NCBI GenBank assembly: GCA_029865985.1
Contig: JARXAF010000156.1
Span: 1-36,622 of the forward strand
DNA from: Verrucomicrobiota bacterium
Lineage (GTDB): Bacteria; Verrucomicrobiota; Verrucomicrobiia; Limisphaerales; UBA9464
Direction: 5' to 3'
DNA: 36,622 bases
Below the pieces are notes generated by a model. The model did no database searches. It was not told the DNA's origin and was given only the letters and a program-made list of their open reading frames with translations. Of the stretch, positions 1 through 6,682 are shown in pieces (within the stretch, counting starts at the first letter, position 1; each line of letters starts with the position of its first letter). The position numbers and the translations under genes are program-made.

Positions 1-14
1 TCACTTTTTGATTT

Positions 15-245
15 ATGGCTGACATTGCAAATCGGTATTCCGAAAACGTCACGGGCAAGTACTTCGTCGACAACCAATGCATCGACTGCGACCTGTGCCG
101 CGAAACCGCGCCCAAGAATTACACCCGATGGGATGATGGCGGATATTCTTACGTGATGAAGCAGCCGACTACTCCCGAAGAAGAAGCCGCCTGTAAGGAA
201 GCCATGGAAGGCTGCCCGGTCGAAGCCATCGGCAACAACGGTTGA
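15..245 (+). CDS. Small single-cluster ferredoxin (4Fe-4S type)
   Basis: A 76-residue acidic protein with the Cys pattern of a single-cluster bacterial ferredoxin. Cys22, Cys25 and Cys28 form CxxCxxC, followed by Ala-Pro, and a distal Cys67 is followed by Pro68. A further Cys60 could form a disulfide or be unused. In this family the cluster is [4Fe-4S] (or [3Fe-4S] when one ligand is lost), and the protein is a soluble low-potential electron carrier in the cytoplasm. The ATG at 15 is the only sensible start and its length is typical. No Shine-Dalgarno sequence is seen in the 14 bases available, so promoter and operon partners lie outside the window. A strong terminator follows about 65 bases downstream, so this gene probably ends its transcript. 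The redox partner cannot be inferred. Confidence 0.9.
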   Translation: MADIANRYSENVTGKYFVDNQCIDCDLCRETAPKNYTRWDDGGYSYVMKQPTTPEEEAACKEAMEGCPVEAIGNNG

Positions 246-305
246 TTCAGAATCCAGGTTGGCTGATCGGCGGTTGATTCCATCGTTCACCAAAATACCT
301 GCTCC

Positions 306-335
306 AAAAAAGTCCGGCTTCGGCCGGGCTTTTTA
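306..335 (+). terminator. Rho-independent terminator after the ferredoxin
   Basis: An 8-bp stem (arms 311-318 and 323-330, one G-U pair) closes on a UUCG tetraloop in its stable C(UUCG)G context. It is preceded by A6 and followed by TTTTATT. With A and T runs on both sides it could work in both directions. Confidence 0.9.
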
Positions 336-340
336 TTGCA

Positions 341-358
341 TGCGCCCGGCAGGGCGCA
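341..358. repeat. Short hairpin immediately after the terminator
   Basis: TGCGCCC (341-347) and GGGCGCA (352-358) form a perfect 7-bp stem with a 4-base loop, six bases after the T tract of the terminator. There is no T run of its own. It may be a back-up terminator or an RNA 3'-end stabiliser. Confidence 0.5.
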
Positions 359-404
359 CTCTCCGACGGGCTGTGGAACACCACTGTTCTAAAATGCACA
401 AACT

Positions 405-425
405 GGATCCCGTGGACTGGGATCC
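405..425. repeat. Short perfect inverted repeat
   Basis: GGATCCC (405-411) and GGGATCC (419-425) are separated by 7 bases and followed by TCTTT. It is the third hairpin in about 115 bases between the ferredoxin and the broken efflux gene. Role unknown; it may mark an old rearrangement endpoint or act as a weak terminator. Confidence 0.4.
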
Positions 426-460
426 TCTTTCGCGGATGTTACGTCGATCTTGTCCGGTAG

Positions 461-1015
461 TTGAACCTTGGATCAGCTGCCGGGATGGGCGAGGTCTGGG
501 TCTGCTTCAATGTGCCCGAATCCGATTACCTGGAGTACGCATCGGAGGCCCAGCCGGAGGATCGCAAGATCGTCGAGTTGGTCATGACCAACCGGAGTGT
601 CTTCCCGCATCCCAGTCGTATCAATGCGATTGAGGCGGAGTTCAATAGCGAGACCAGAACCATCCCGCTCCGCGCTGATTTCCCGAATCCGAACCGGCTG
701 CTCCGCAATGGCGAGACCGGCACCATCCGGATGCGGAAGCTGGTGAAGGACGCAGTTCTGGTGCCCCAGAAAGCCACCTTCGAGGTGCTCGATCACCATG
801 ATGTCTTGGTGATCGGAAAGAACGACGTGGTGACGCAGCAACGAATCCAAATCAGCGAGGAGATCGAGGATTTGTTTCTCGTGAGCAGCGGAGTGACCGA
901 CAAGGACCGGATCGTGGTTGAAGGAATACGACAGGCAAAACCGGGAGAGAATGCGGGGTTTGAACTCCTCGAGCCAGCAGAGGCCTTCAAGAATTTGAAG
1001 CTCCGTGCGGAATAG
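461..1015 (+). pseudogene. 3' remnant of an RND efflux periplasmic adaptor (HlyD/AcrA-like)
   Basis: The frame encodes about 170 residues matching the C-terminal part of membrane-fusion proteins of RND pumps. The beta-barrel entry VWVCFNVPESDYLEY falls near residue 13. A long barrel segment and a membrane-proximal domain follow (LRNGETGTIRMRKLVKDAVLVPQKA, described here only in part, then an IVVEGI segment near residue 155). Whole adaptors are about 350-420 residues, with a signal or lipoprotein peptide, a helical hairpin and a lipoyl domain. All of these are missing, and an in-frame TAG lies directly before position 461. In intact systems this protein bridges an inner-membrane pump to an outer-membrane channel. 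What follows at 1034 resembles the first residues of the partner permease, so a two-gene efflux operon probably decayed here. The nominal TTG start at 461 is unlikely to be functional. Confidence 0.75.
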
Positions 1016-1033
1016 CCACCGAGGGATCCCACC

Positions 1034-1225
1034 CTGTTCACCCACATTCTCCGCTGGCCCGCGCTGGCCATCGTCATCTCCCTGCTTGCTCTTTCCGTGT
1101 ATCGGGACGAGGACCATGTCAGTGAGATGCTCCGGGCCGGGGCACGTGGCAATTTGCTCAAGGATGATGCGGAAATAGATCTGGTCTCGGCGATCCGGGT
1201 GGCTCACTGGGCCGGGCTTTCTTAA
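1034..1225 (+). pseudogene. Mosaic ORF: RND-permease-like start joined to a response-regulator receiver tail
   Basis: Reading from the CTG at 1034 to the TAA at 1223, the first 18 or so residues (FTHILRWPALAIVISLL) resemble the first membrane helix of RND permeases. These genes normally follow an adaptor such as the one just upstream. From about residue 22 the sequence changes to the C-terminal third of a NarL-type receiver domain: SVYRDEDHV, then LRAGARGNLLKD with the conserved Lys, then a last helix. The frame stops just where the linker to the HTH domain would begin. There is no ATG start. A perfect 8-bp hairpin (1212-1219 with 1224-1231) covers the stop codon. I infer two unrelated gene fragments joined at a shared hydrophobic stretch. 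Alternatively the whole ORF is one degraded receiver domain, since 'RWPALAIV' also occurs in that position in regulators. Confidence 0.55.
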
Positions 1226-1409
1226 GCCCGGATATCATCGGTGTGGTGTTGGAGGACTGGCGCAGAGCCATTTGCTGGCCGGAATTCGATTGCGACGATC
1301 CCAGTGCATCGCAGTCTTCGTCGCTTCAGTGGTTATCCGAATCAGAAATGCGTTGATGATTTAAGCTGCAGGACTCATTCAACGCGGCGCTCCAGAGCAA
1401 TAATCCTAC

Positions 1410-1634
1410 ATGTCTTCAGATCAAACTCACCCGGCCGCCTCGGCTCCCAAGCCGGTAGGCAACTTCGCCGGATTCAAGGAGCACCTGTCTCAGGACTTCG
1501 CGTCCAGACTCCTCGTCTTCTTGATCGCGTTGCCACTGTGCCTCGGTATTTCACTCGCTTCGGGGGTGCCGCCGATAGCGGGCATCTTCACGGCAATTGT
1601 CGGTGGGATGGCCGGTGTAAGAAGCTTTCTGTAA
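1410..1634 (+). pseudogene. SulP-family anion transporter, 5' fragment (split by IS)
   Basis: From the ATG at 1410 the frame gives a soluble lead of about 25 residues and then the first membrane segment of SulP transporters ([20 protein letters not shown], residues about 38-57). It continues to IVGGM at residue 67, where the coding sequence meets the insertion element at base 1611. Seven foreign residues and a TAA inside the element's left end follow. The remaining 472 or so codons resume at 3039. Excising 1611-3038 (1428 bases, 476 codons) joins GGM directly to LTPFLSN and restores one 1620-base frame. SulP proteins carry sulfate, bicarbonate or other anions across the inner membrane; the substrate cannot be assigned here. 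The fragment alone cannot be a working transporter. Confidence 0.9.
1603..1610. repeat. Left copy of the 8-bp target-site duplication
   Basis: GTGGGATG at 1603-1610 is repeated exactly at 3031-3038, immediately outside the two ends of the IS element. Eight to nine base duplications are usual for the IS256 family. Confidence 0.93.
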
Positions 1635-1636
1635 TT
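1611..1636. repeat. Left terminal inverted repeat of the IS256-family element
   Basis: Twenty-six bases starting GCCGGTGTAA and ending CTTTCTGTAATT. Compared with the reverse complement of 3005-3030 it matches at 18 of 26 positions with no gaps, and both arms sit at the same distance from the target duplication. It also supplies the TAA (1632-1634) that ends the broken SulP frame. Confidence 0.88.
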
Positions 1637-1653
1637 AGCTCTCCGACTGCTCT

Positions 1654-1731
1654 TTCCCAACCCCTGCGGGGGAGGTGGAGCAATGGCGAGCGTAGCGAGC
1701 CGAGCGCAACCGACCCCGCAGGGGTTGGGAA
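1654..1731. repeat. Long perfect inverted repeat inside the IS leader
   Basis: TTCCCAACCCCTGCGGGG at 1654-1671 is the exact reverse complement of 1714-1731. The 42-base spacer holds GCGAGC-GTA-GCGAGC (1687-1700). As RNA it would form a very stable 18-bp stem upstream of the transposase. Possible roles are blocking read-through from the host gene into the transposase, or it may be a REP-like palindrome inserted into the element. It has no T tract. Confidence 0.8.
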
Positions 1732-1812
1732 CCGCAAATTAGTCGTCGTAGGTGGACCAAGAGGTGCCTGTGTTGGGGTGTTCGACAAAAAACATCCTTC
1801 CCAAGCTCACCC

Positions 1813-2994
1813 ATGGCCCACCCAGAAAACTCTGACCTCCTGACCACCGTAGTGCAACTGCTCACCGAACAAGGTTCCGATGGCTTCGCCGAAGGCATCC
1901 GCCTCCTCGTCAATGAGGCCATGGTTCGCGAACGCTCCGCCGCCTTGCGCGCGGAACCCTACCAGCGCTCCGAGGGCCGCCTCGGCCACGCCAACGGCTA
2001 CAAGGACAAGACCCTCTCCACCCGCTTGGGTCGCATCACCTTCGATGTCCCACAGGTCCGCGGTGGCTTGGAGTTCTATCCCTCCACCCTCGACAAGGGC
2101 ATTCGCAGCGAACAGGCCCTCAAAGTTGCTCTGGCCGAGATGTACGTTCAGGGCGTTTCCACCCGCAAAGTCTCCGCCATCGTCGAACAGCTCTGCGGCA
2201 CCTCCGTCAGTTCAGCCCAAGTCAGTGCCTGCGCCGCCAAACTTGACGTTGAACTCTCGCTTTGGCGCGCCCGACCTCTCGGGCCGACCCCCTATGTCTT
2301 CATCGATGCCCGCTACGAAAAGGTCCGCCACGGCGGCCATTTCATCGACTGCGCCGTCCTCATCGCCTTGGGTATCGGCACCGACGGCAAGCGCTCCATT
2401 CTCGGAGTCAGCGTCGCCCTCAGCGAGGCCGAAGTCCACTGGCGCCAGTTCCTCATCAGCCTTCAAACCCGAGGTCTCACCGGCGTCAAACTTCTCGTTA
2501 GCGACGACCATGCAGGCCTCAGGGCGGCCCGTGCTGCGGTTTTCCCCTCCCTCCCCTGGCAACGGTGCCAATTCCACCTCCAGCAGAACGCTCAGGCCTA
2601 CGTCCCTCGCCTTGACCAGCGCGCCGCTGTGGCTGAAGCCGTGCGCAGCATCTTCCTCAGCTCCGACCTTCCCGCCGCTCAGCGCCGCCTCAAAGAGGTG
2701 GTCGCCTTGTACGCCGCCTCCGCCCCAAAGCTCGCCTCCTGGATCGAGGAAAATATTCCTCAAGGTCTCTCAGTGCATGCCTTCCCTCTGGCTCATCAAA
2801 AGCGTCTTCGCACCACCAACCCACTCGAACGGGTTAATCAGGAAATCAAGCGCCGCACCCGGGTCGCCCGCGTCTTTCCTAACGAGGCATCTCTCCTACG
2901 CCTCGTCTCCGCCCTCCTCACCGAGATCTCCCAAGATTGGGAGACCGGAAAAATTTACCTCAACATGGACTCCTCCAACCCGCCCACGACCTGA
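1813..2994 (+). CDS. IS256-family (Mutator-type) transposase
   Basis: A 393-residue DDE transposase of normal length for the family. The catalytic acids can be placed at Asp165 (in [10 protein letters not shown]), Asp231 (in [10 protein letters not shown]) and Glu339 (in [13 protein letters not shown], followed by RVARVFPN). The family motif CQFHLQQNA with Cys252 and His255 lies between the second Asp and the Glu. The N-terminal part, including [10 protein letters not shown], is the presumed end-binding region. The enzyme cuts and rejoins the terminal repeats, giving copy-out/paste-in movement in this family. The frame is uninterrupted, so the protein could be active. The ATG at 1813 has no obvious ribosome-binding site. 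A long overlapping frame (1880-3004) is a GC-skew shadow. Confidence 0.96.
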   Translation: MAHPENSDLLTTVVQLLTEQGSDGFAEGIRLLVNEAMVRERSAALRAEPYQRSEGRLGHANGYKDKTLSTRLGRITFDVPQVRGGLEFYPSTLDKGIRSEQALKVALAEMYVQGVSTRKVSAIVEQLCGTSVSSAQVSACAAKLDVELSLWRARPLGPTPYVFIDARYEKVRHGGHFIDCAVLIALGIGTDGKRSILGVSVALSEAEVHWRQFLISLQTRGLTGVKLLVSDDHAGLRAARAAVFPSLPWQRCQFHLQQNAQAYVPRLDQRAAVAEAVRSIFLSSDLPAAQRRLKEVVALYAASAPKLASWIEENIPQGLSVHAFPLAHQKRLRTTNPLERVNQEIKRRTRVARVFPNEASLLRLVSALLTEISQDWETGKIYLNMDSSNPPTT

Positions 2995-3004
2995 TGCCCG
3001 CTGA

Positions 3005-3030
3005 AATTACAGAAAGAAAATTGCGCGGCC
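3005..3030. repeat. Right terminal inverted repeat of the IS256-family element
   Basis: Twenty-six bases beginning AATTACAGAAAG, the inverted partner of 1611-1636 (18 of 26 identical). It lies ten bases after the transposase stop codon. Confidence 0.88.
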
Positions 3031-3038
3031 GTGGGATG
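3031..3038. repeat. Right copy of the 8-bp target-site duplication
   Basis: GTGGGATG, identical to 1603-1610, directly abutting the right inverted repeat. It supplies codons for Gly-Met of the SulP protein when read in the original frame. Confidence 0.93.
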
Positions 3039-4457
3039 CTGACCCCGTTTCTCAGCAACTCGGAATTGACGATCAAGGGGCCGGCCGCGGGCTTGATCGT
3101 CATCGTTTTGGGTTCTGTGCAAGAGTTGGGGTACGAGAAAGCCCTGGCTGTTGGGGTGGTTGCGGGAGTCCTACAGATCCTCTTCGGATCCCTCAAACTG
3201 GGAACCTTGGGCGAATTCTGCCCGGTCGCTGCGGTGTACGGAATGCTGGCCTCCATCGGCGTCATCATCATCTCCAAGCAAATCCATGTGGCCCTCGGGG
3301 TCACCGCTCAGGCCAAAGAACCCTTGGAATTGCTCGCTGAAATCCCTTCCAGCATCGCACACTTGAATCCGGCCATCGCTTTGATTGGTTTAGGAGCGCT
3401 GGCGCTGCTCTTCGGGCGCCTCCTCATCAAGAACCGGCTTGTTCAGTCCATCCCCGGACCTCTCATCGTCCTTCTCGTGGCAACCCCGCTGGCCTTCTTC
3501 TTGGATTTCCAGCACGAGCACGTCTACCAATTCCAAGGTCACGATTTCAGGTTGAGCCCAAAAAACCTGGTATCCTTGCCGCTCAACATGCTTTCAGGCA
3601 TCCAGTTTCCGGATTTCTCAGCCCTTTTCACCGGTGCCAGCATCAAGTGGATCGTGATGTATTCCCTGGTGGGAGCGTTGGAATCCCTCTTGAGCGCCAG
3701 GGCGGTGGACTTGCTGGATCCGTGGCACCGTCGGACCGACTTGAACCGCGACCTTCTGGCCGTGGGCATCGCCAACACACTGGTCGCCTGCATCGGTGGC
3801 ATTCCGATGATCAGTGAAATTGTTCGATCGTCCGCCAACCGCAACAATGGAGCCCGCACCCGCTGGGCCAACTTCTGGCACGGGGCCTTGCTTCTGGTCT
3901 TGGTGGCCAGTGTGCCCTGGTTGCTGAACAACATCCCTCTGGCCGCGCTGGCAGGCATGTTGGTGTTCACTGGCTACAACCTCGCTTCGCCCAAGGAATT
4001 TGCCCGCATGTGGCGTTTGGGCAGGGCACAGTTGGCGGTTTTCGTCACCACCCTCATCGCCACTCTGGCCACTGATTTGCTCATCGGTATCGCTGTCGGC
4101 ATTTTACTCAATATTGTGATTCACTTGGCCCATGGTACCGCTTTTACCAATCTCTTCTCGGCGGCGGCCACGGTTGCCAAAGACCCGGCCTCGGATCAGA
4201 CGGTGATTCACGTCGATAAGGCGGCGATTTTCAGCAACTGGTTGTCTCTACGGAAGCAGATCCTGATCCTGAAGGAGCATTCCACGGTGCGAATCAACCT
4301 GAGCAAGACCCACCTGGTGGATCACTCGGTCCTTCGCAGGCTCCATGAAATGGCCGATGACTGGCGCTTGGAAAACCGCGAATTGATCGTCGAAGGGTTG
4401 GAGGATCACAAGCCCGTCTCGGCGGATCCGATGGCAGCCCGCGTCAAGAAGGCCTGA
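3036..4457 (+). pseudogene. SulP-family anion transporter, 3' fragment with STAS domain
   Basis: From the Met codon at 3036 (inside the target duplication) 473 residues remain. They begin with [19 protein letters not shown], the conserved SulP signature region, and continue with about ten hydrophobic segments to roughly residue 385. The last 90 or so residues form a cytoplasmic STAS-like domain (near [13 protein letters not shown] and [14 protein letters not shown]). The frame is also open upstream into the IS 3' end (from 2937), so a fused or internally started product is conceivable. Without the first membrane segments it is unlikely to fold as a transporter. No stop or frameshift has accumulated, which suggests a recent insertion. 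Precise excision would restore a 539-residue protein of normal SulP length. No carbonic anhydrase gene is next to it. Confidence 0.88.
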
Positions 4458-4466
4458 TGCGAAAAC

Positions 4467-4518
4467 GGTGAAGTCCGAGCCAGTGGTGGGCTATCCTACA
4501 GGCTCTTCGGACTTCACC
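4467..4518. terminator. Inverted repeat after SulP, probable terminator
   Basis: GGTGAAGTCCG (4467-4477) is the exact reverse complement of CGGACTTCACC (4508-4518). Partial extension into AGCC and GGCT narrows the loop. It lies ten bases after the SulP stop, and 125 bases beyond the end of the opposite-strand sulfur-relay genes, so it may serve both transcripts. There is no T tract, so efficiency is uncertain. Confidence 0.5.
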
Positions 4519-4642
4519 AGCGGCACCTCGACGGCCAGCCGCAAACCGGTGGGATTAGCGAATGGTGGTCTCAATGGGCGCTTTTGGAAACGATCGTTGA
4601 GCCTTTTCGGTGTCCTCCACTGAGGCATCGGAAACAAACCTG

Positions 4643-4822
4643 TCACCAGCACTGGATGGAATCCGATTGGAAGACCTCGTGAAGGAGTTGTTGGTAGTCG
4701 GGAGCCTCTTGCTCCAAAGACACCACCACCACTTCGTTTCCAGGGGATGCCTTCTGGTTATGAATCAGCTGCTCGATGATGGGTTCTGCTGGTTGGGTCA
4801 GGATGTGGAGGATGCGTGTCAT
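4643..4822 (-). CDS. Small DsrH/TusB-like protein (tentative)
   Basis: A 59-residue protein starting MTRILHILTQ, with a central strand NEVVVVSLEQ and a C-terminal QCW. DsrH/TusB proteins are short (about 90 residues), begin with a similar strand and often end in Trp. This protein is shorter than usual, so the assignment rests partly on its place as third gene in a DsrE/DsrF-like trio. Its start at 4822 is 10 bases after the previous stop. In complete systems TusBCD forms a hexamer that relays sulfur to TusE and MnmA, and DsrEFH does so in sulfur oxidisers. Cys58 near the end is the only Cys. It could instead be an unrelated small Rossmann-like protein. Confidence 0.5.
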   Translation of the reverse strand: MTRILHILTQPAEPIIEQLIHNQKASPGNEVVVVSLEQEAPDYQQLLHEVFQSDSIQCW

Positions 4823-4832
4823 GGGAGGATGA

Positions 4833-5183
4833 TCAGAACCGGAAGACATAGGTGGATTGGGCTGCGATTGAGGCCCACTGCGCATCGGAAACCTCTTCGA
4901 ATGGCGTCAGTGCTTCCCCCAATTCAGAGGTTTGGGGAGCGCCCTTCTGGACATAAACCGGACGCCCCCAATCTTTGAGGATGGGCAGGTAGCGGCTGAA
5001 ATTGTCTTCATCGATCCATTCGTCGGAGTACTCCGCCAAGGACAGGATTGCGGGGCCTCGCAAATACAGCAGCACCTCGGCTTTCTTCCAGGTGCCGATG
5101 CCCGCCGCCACCCGAATGGCTTCTGCCGGGCGACCGCTCGTCCGCGGGTCGGATTCCACAACGATCAGTACCTTGGGTTTCAT
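4833..5183 (-). CDS. DsrE/DsrF-like (TusC-like) protein
   Basis: A 116-residue alpha/beta protein with the opening strand KVLIVVESDP, then a second strand AEVLLYLRGP and a WGRPVYVQKGA segment, in the order seen in DsrE-fold proteins. It has no cysteine, as expected of a structural subunit rather than the sulfur-accepting one. The start at 5183 overlaps the upstream gene's stop in ATGA, so the two are probably translationally coupled and made in equal amounts. A longer frame extends upstream to 5399, but that part overlaps the neighbour and looks non-protein-like. The likely role is as partner of the DsrE-like protein in a cytoplasmic sulfur-handling complex. The substrate protein is not visible here. 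Confidence 0.65.
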   Translation of the reverse strand: MKPKVLIVVESDPRTSGRPAEAIRVAAGIGTWKKAEVLLYLRGPAILSLAEYSDEWIDEDNFSRYLPILKDWGRPVYVQKGAPQTSELGEALTPFEEVSDAQWASIAAQSTYVFRF

Positions 5184-5503
5184 GGTGCGTTGAAGCTCAC
5201 AAATCGGTCGGTGCTGGCGATGAGGTCGCTGACCACGGTCAGTCCCGCGAAAATGGCCCGATCGTCCACAGGAACCCCGTGGTGGTGCGCTCCGTAGGCG
5301 CAGGCGTAGAACTTGAGTCCGCGCTCGCGCAGTGCCTGCAATTCGGGGTGGGCAATGCCTTTGACAGCCGTATCGATGCAATACAGGTACACCGAACAAC
5401 CGGCCGCGAGCGCCGTTGCCGCAAACCGGACCCCATGGATAAAGGCCGGAGCCTCGGGTGGTGCGGAAATGAGGATTCCGAGTTTTTTTCCGTCAAACGA
5501 CAT
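5180..5503 (-). CDS. DsrE-family sulfur-carrier-like protein (TusD-like)
   Basis: A 107-residue DsrE-fold protein. The opening strand is KLGILISAPPE, and a hydrophobic stretch near residues 28-43 is followed by FYACAYGAHHHGV. Cys68 there occupies the place of the persulfide-bearing Cys of DsrE and TusD (normally CvaAa-x-RRG), with three His instead of Arg. The C-terminal segment ending DRFVSF is typical. First of three genes reading 5503 to 4643, coupled to the next by ATGA. No dsrAB, dsrC/tusE or mnmA is in the window, so the acceptor of the sulfur is unknown. The adjacent broken SulP gene on the other strand could supply sulfate, but this is only proximity. Confidence 0.75.
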   Translation of the reverse strand: MSFDGKKLGILISAPPEAPAFIHGVRFAATALAAGCSVYLYCIDTAVKGIAHPELQALRERGLKFYACAYGAHHHGVPVDDRAIFAGLTVVSDLIASTDRFVSFNAP

Positions 5504-5614
5504 GCGCAGACAAGAAACGGGAGGTTGAGCCCGAAGTCAAAGACCTCTCACGACCTATTCGTCTCGCGAGGCGGGCTTTAGAACCGTGCTATCCCGCCTG
5601 CCACGGGTTGGTGA

Positions 5615-6658
5615 TCAGGCTGCTGGTGATCGTTGCAAACCCTGCTGTTGCTGCTCTTCCTGCTGCACCAAGATCTCGGCTTCAAGGTTCTGGAAAGGTT
5701 GGAAGATGTAAGCGTTGAAGAGGGCGTTGCCGATGTCGATCAACTGGATTTGCAATGCGTCGATGTACTGGTGCAAACCGAGCAGTTGGAACACTTCATC
5801 AATGGTACCAAACTGGAGTTGGGCCACCAACCGGCCGGCCAGCTTCTCGGAATCATTGCAGAAGCGACCATCGGATACCCCGGAAATCCGTCGCAGTGAA
5901 CGGTTGAGGCGCTCGACACAGAATTTGACGGAGCGCGGGAAATTGTCGGACAGCAGGAGGAATTCAGCCACCAGACGGGGATGAACCTCTGCTCCATGGA
6001 TGGATTTGTAGGCGTCCCAAGCGCTGCAGGAATGCAGAACGGAGGCCCACGCTAGTGCGTCCACCTGGCTCACCGTCGCTGGCACGCCGCGCTCCGGCAA
6101 GGTGCCGTGCCGCACGTCGAGAATGCGGGAAGTCATGTCCCCCCGCTCCAGAAACTTGCCCGCCTGCAAGAAGAGCCATCCCTCGTTGTGGGGAATCGTG
6201 GCATCCGTCAGGCCTTGAAGCGTCAGCGAGCTGGCTTTGACCTGATGCAGGAAATCAAACGGGCTGGTTTCCCAATCTTCCCGGGCCTTTTGGGAGTGCA
6301 GGTAGAGATAAAGGCGGTTGAGTTCTTCCCAGATGTCGACGGTCAACTGGTCCCGAACCATGCGGGCGTTCTCACGGGCCTGCGAAATGGATGACACCAG
6401 TGAGTTGGTGTTCTTGGGCTCGAACACGAGGTAGTCGGTCACCGTTTCAGCGGTTGCGACGTCCTTGAGTTTCCAGAACGCAGCAGAGTCTCCGGTGGCT
6501 TCGATGATAGGCAGCCAGTGTTCCGAGAACTGCTGCGAATTCATATTCCGATGATCGAGGAGCAACTGCAAATTGACATCCACGATGCGCGATGTGTTGT
6601 CGGCGCGCTCAATGTACCGGGACATCCAGTACAAGGAATTGGCAACTCGGGAGAGCAT
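5615..6658 (-). CDS. Alpha-E domain protein (DUF403)
   Basis: A 347-residue, mostly helical protein beginning MLSRVANSLYWMSRYIERADN. This is the hallmark start of alpha-E proteins, in which the Ser-Arg-Tyr-x-Glu-Arg-x-Asn stretch is highly conserved. The C-terminus is Gln-rich (residues about 335-342). Alpha-E proteins have no established reaction. Genomic surveys (Iyer and colleagues, amidoligase families) place them with circularly permuted ATP-grasp enzymes and transglutaminase-like proteases in presumed peptide synthesis or modification systems. Here it lies 24 bases after the ATP-grasp gene on the same strand, clearly one operon. The usual transglutaminase-like third gene is missing: the next gene downstream is the DsrE trio. 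Confidence 0.92.
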   Translation of the reverse strand: MLSRVANSLYWMSRYIERADNTSRIVDVNLQLLLDHRNMNSQQFSEHWLPIIEATGDSAAFWKLKDVATAETVTDYLVFEPKNTNSLVSSISQARENARMVRDQLTVDIWEELNRLYLYLHSQKAREDWETSPFDFLHQVKASSLTLQGLTDATIPHNEGWLFLQAGKFLERGDMTSRILDVRHGTLPERGVPATVSQVDALAWASVLHSCSAWDAYKSIHGAEVHPRLVAEFLLLSDNFPRSVKFCVERLNRSLRRISGVSDGRFCNDSEKLAGRLVAQLQFGTIDEVFQLLGLHQYIDALQIQLIDIGNALFNAYIFQPFQNLEAEILVQQEEQQQQGLQRSPAA

Positions 6659-6682
6659 GGTCGTCGGTTGGGGAAATTGCGG

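Larger units (their letters stand above)
1611..3030 (+). mobile_element. Complete IS256-family insertion sequence (1420 bp)
   Basis: The element is bounded by an identical 8-bp duplication. Its 26-bp imperfect terminal inverted repeats (1611-1636 and 3005-3030) match at 18 of 26 positions, including the inner 12 bases CTTTCTGTAATT. It carries one transposase gene (1813-2994) in the same direction as the interrupted SulP gene. The perfect duplication and open transposase frame suggest a recent insertion and possibly a live element. Unusually, about 200 bases lie between the left end and the transposase start, including an 18-bp perfect inverted repeat. No passenger gene is present. Confidence 0.94.

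Noticed and set aside
1880-3004. A 374-codon frame overlapping the transposase in another frame
   Set aside because: Very Ser/Pro/Ala-rich, no family similarity; a GC-skew shadow of the IS256 transposase.
3877-3895. TGGCAC...TTGC resembling a sigma-54 promoter
   Set aside because: Spacing is one base too long and it lies inside the SulP coding sequence.
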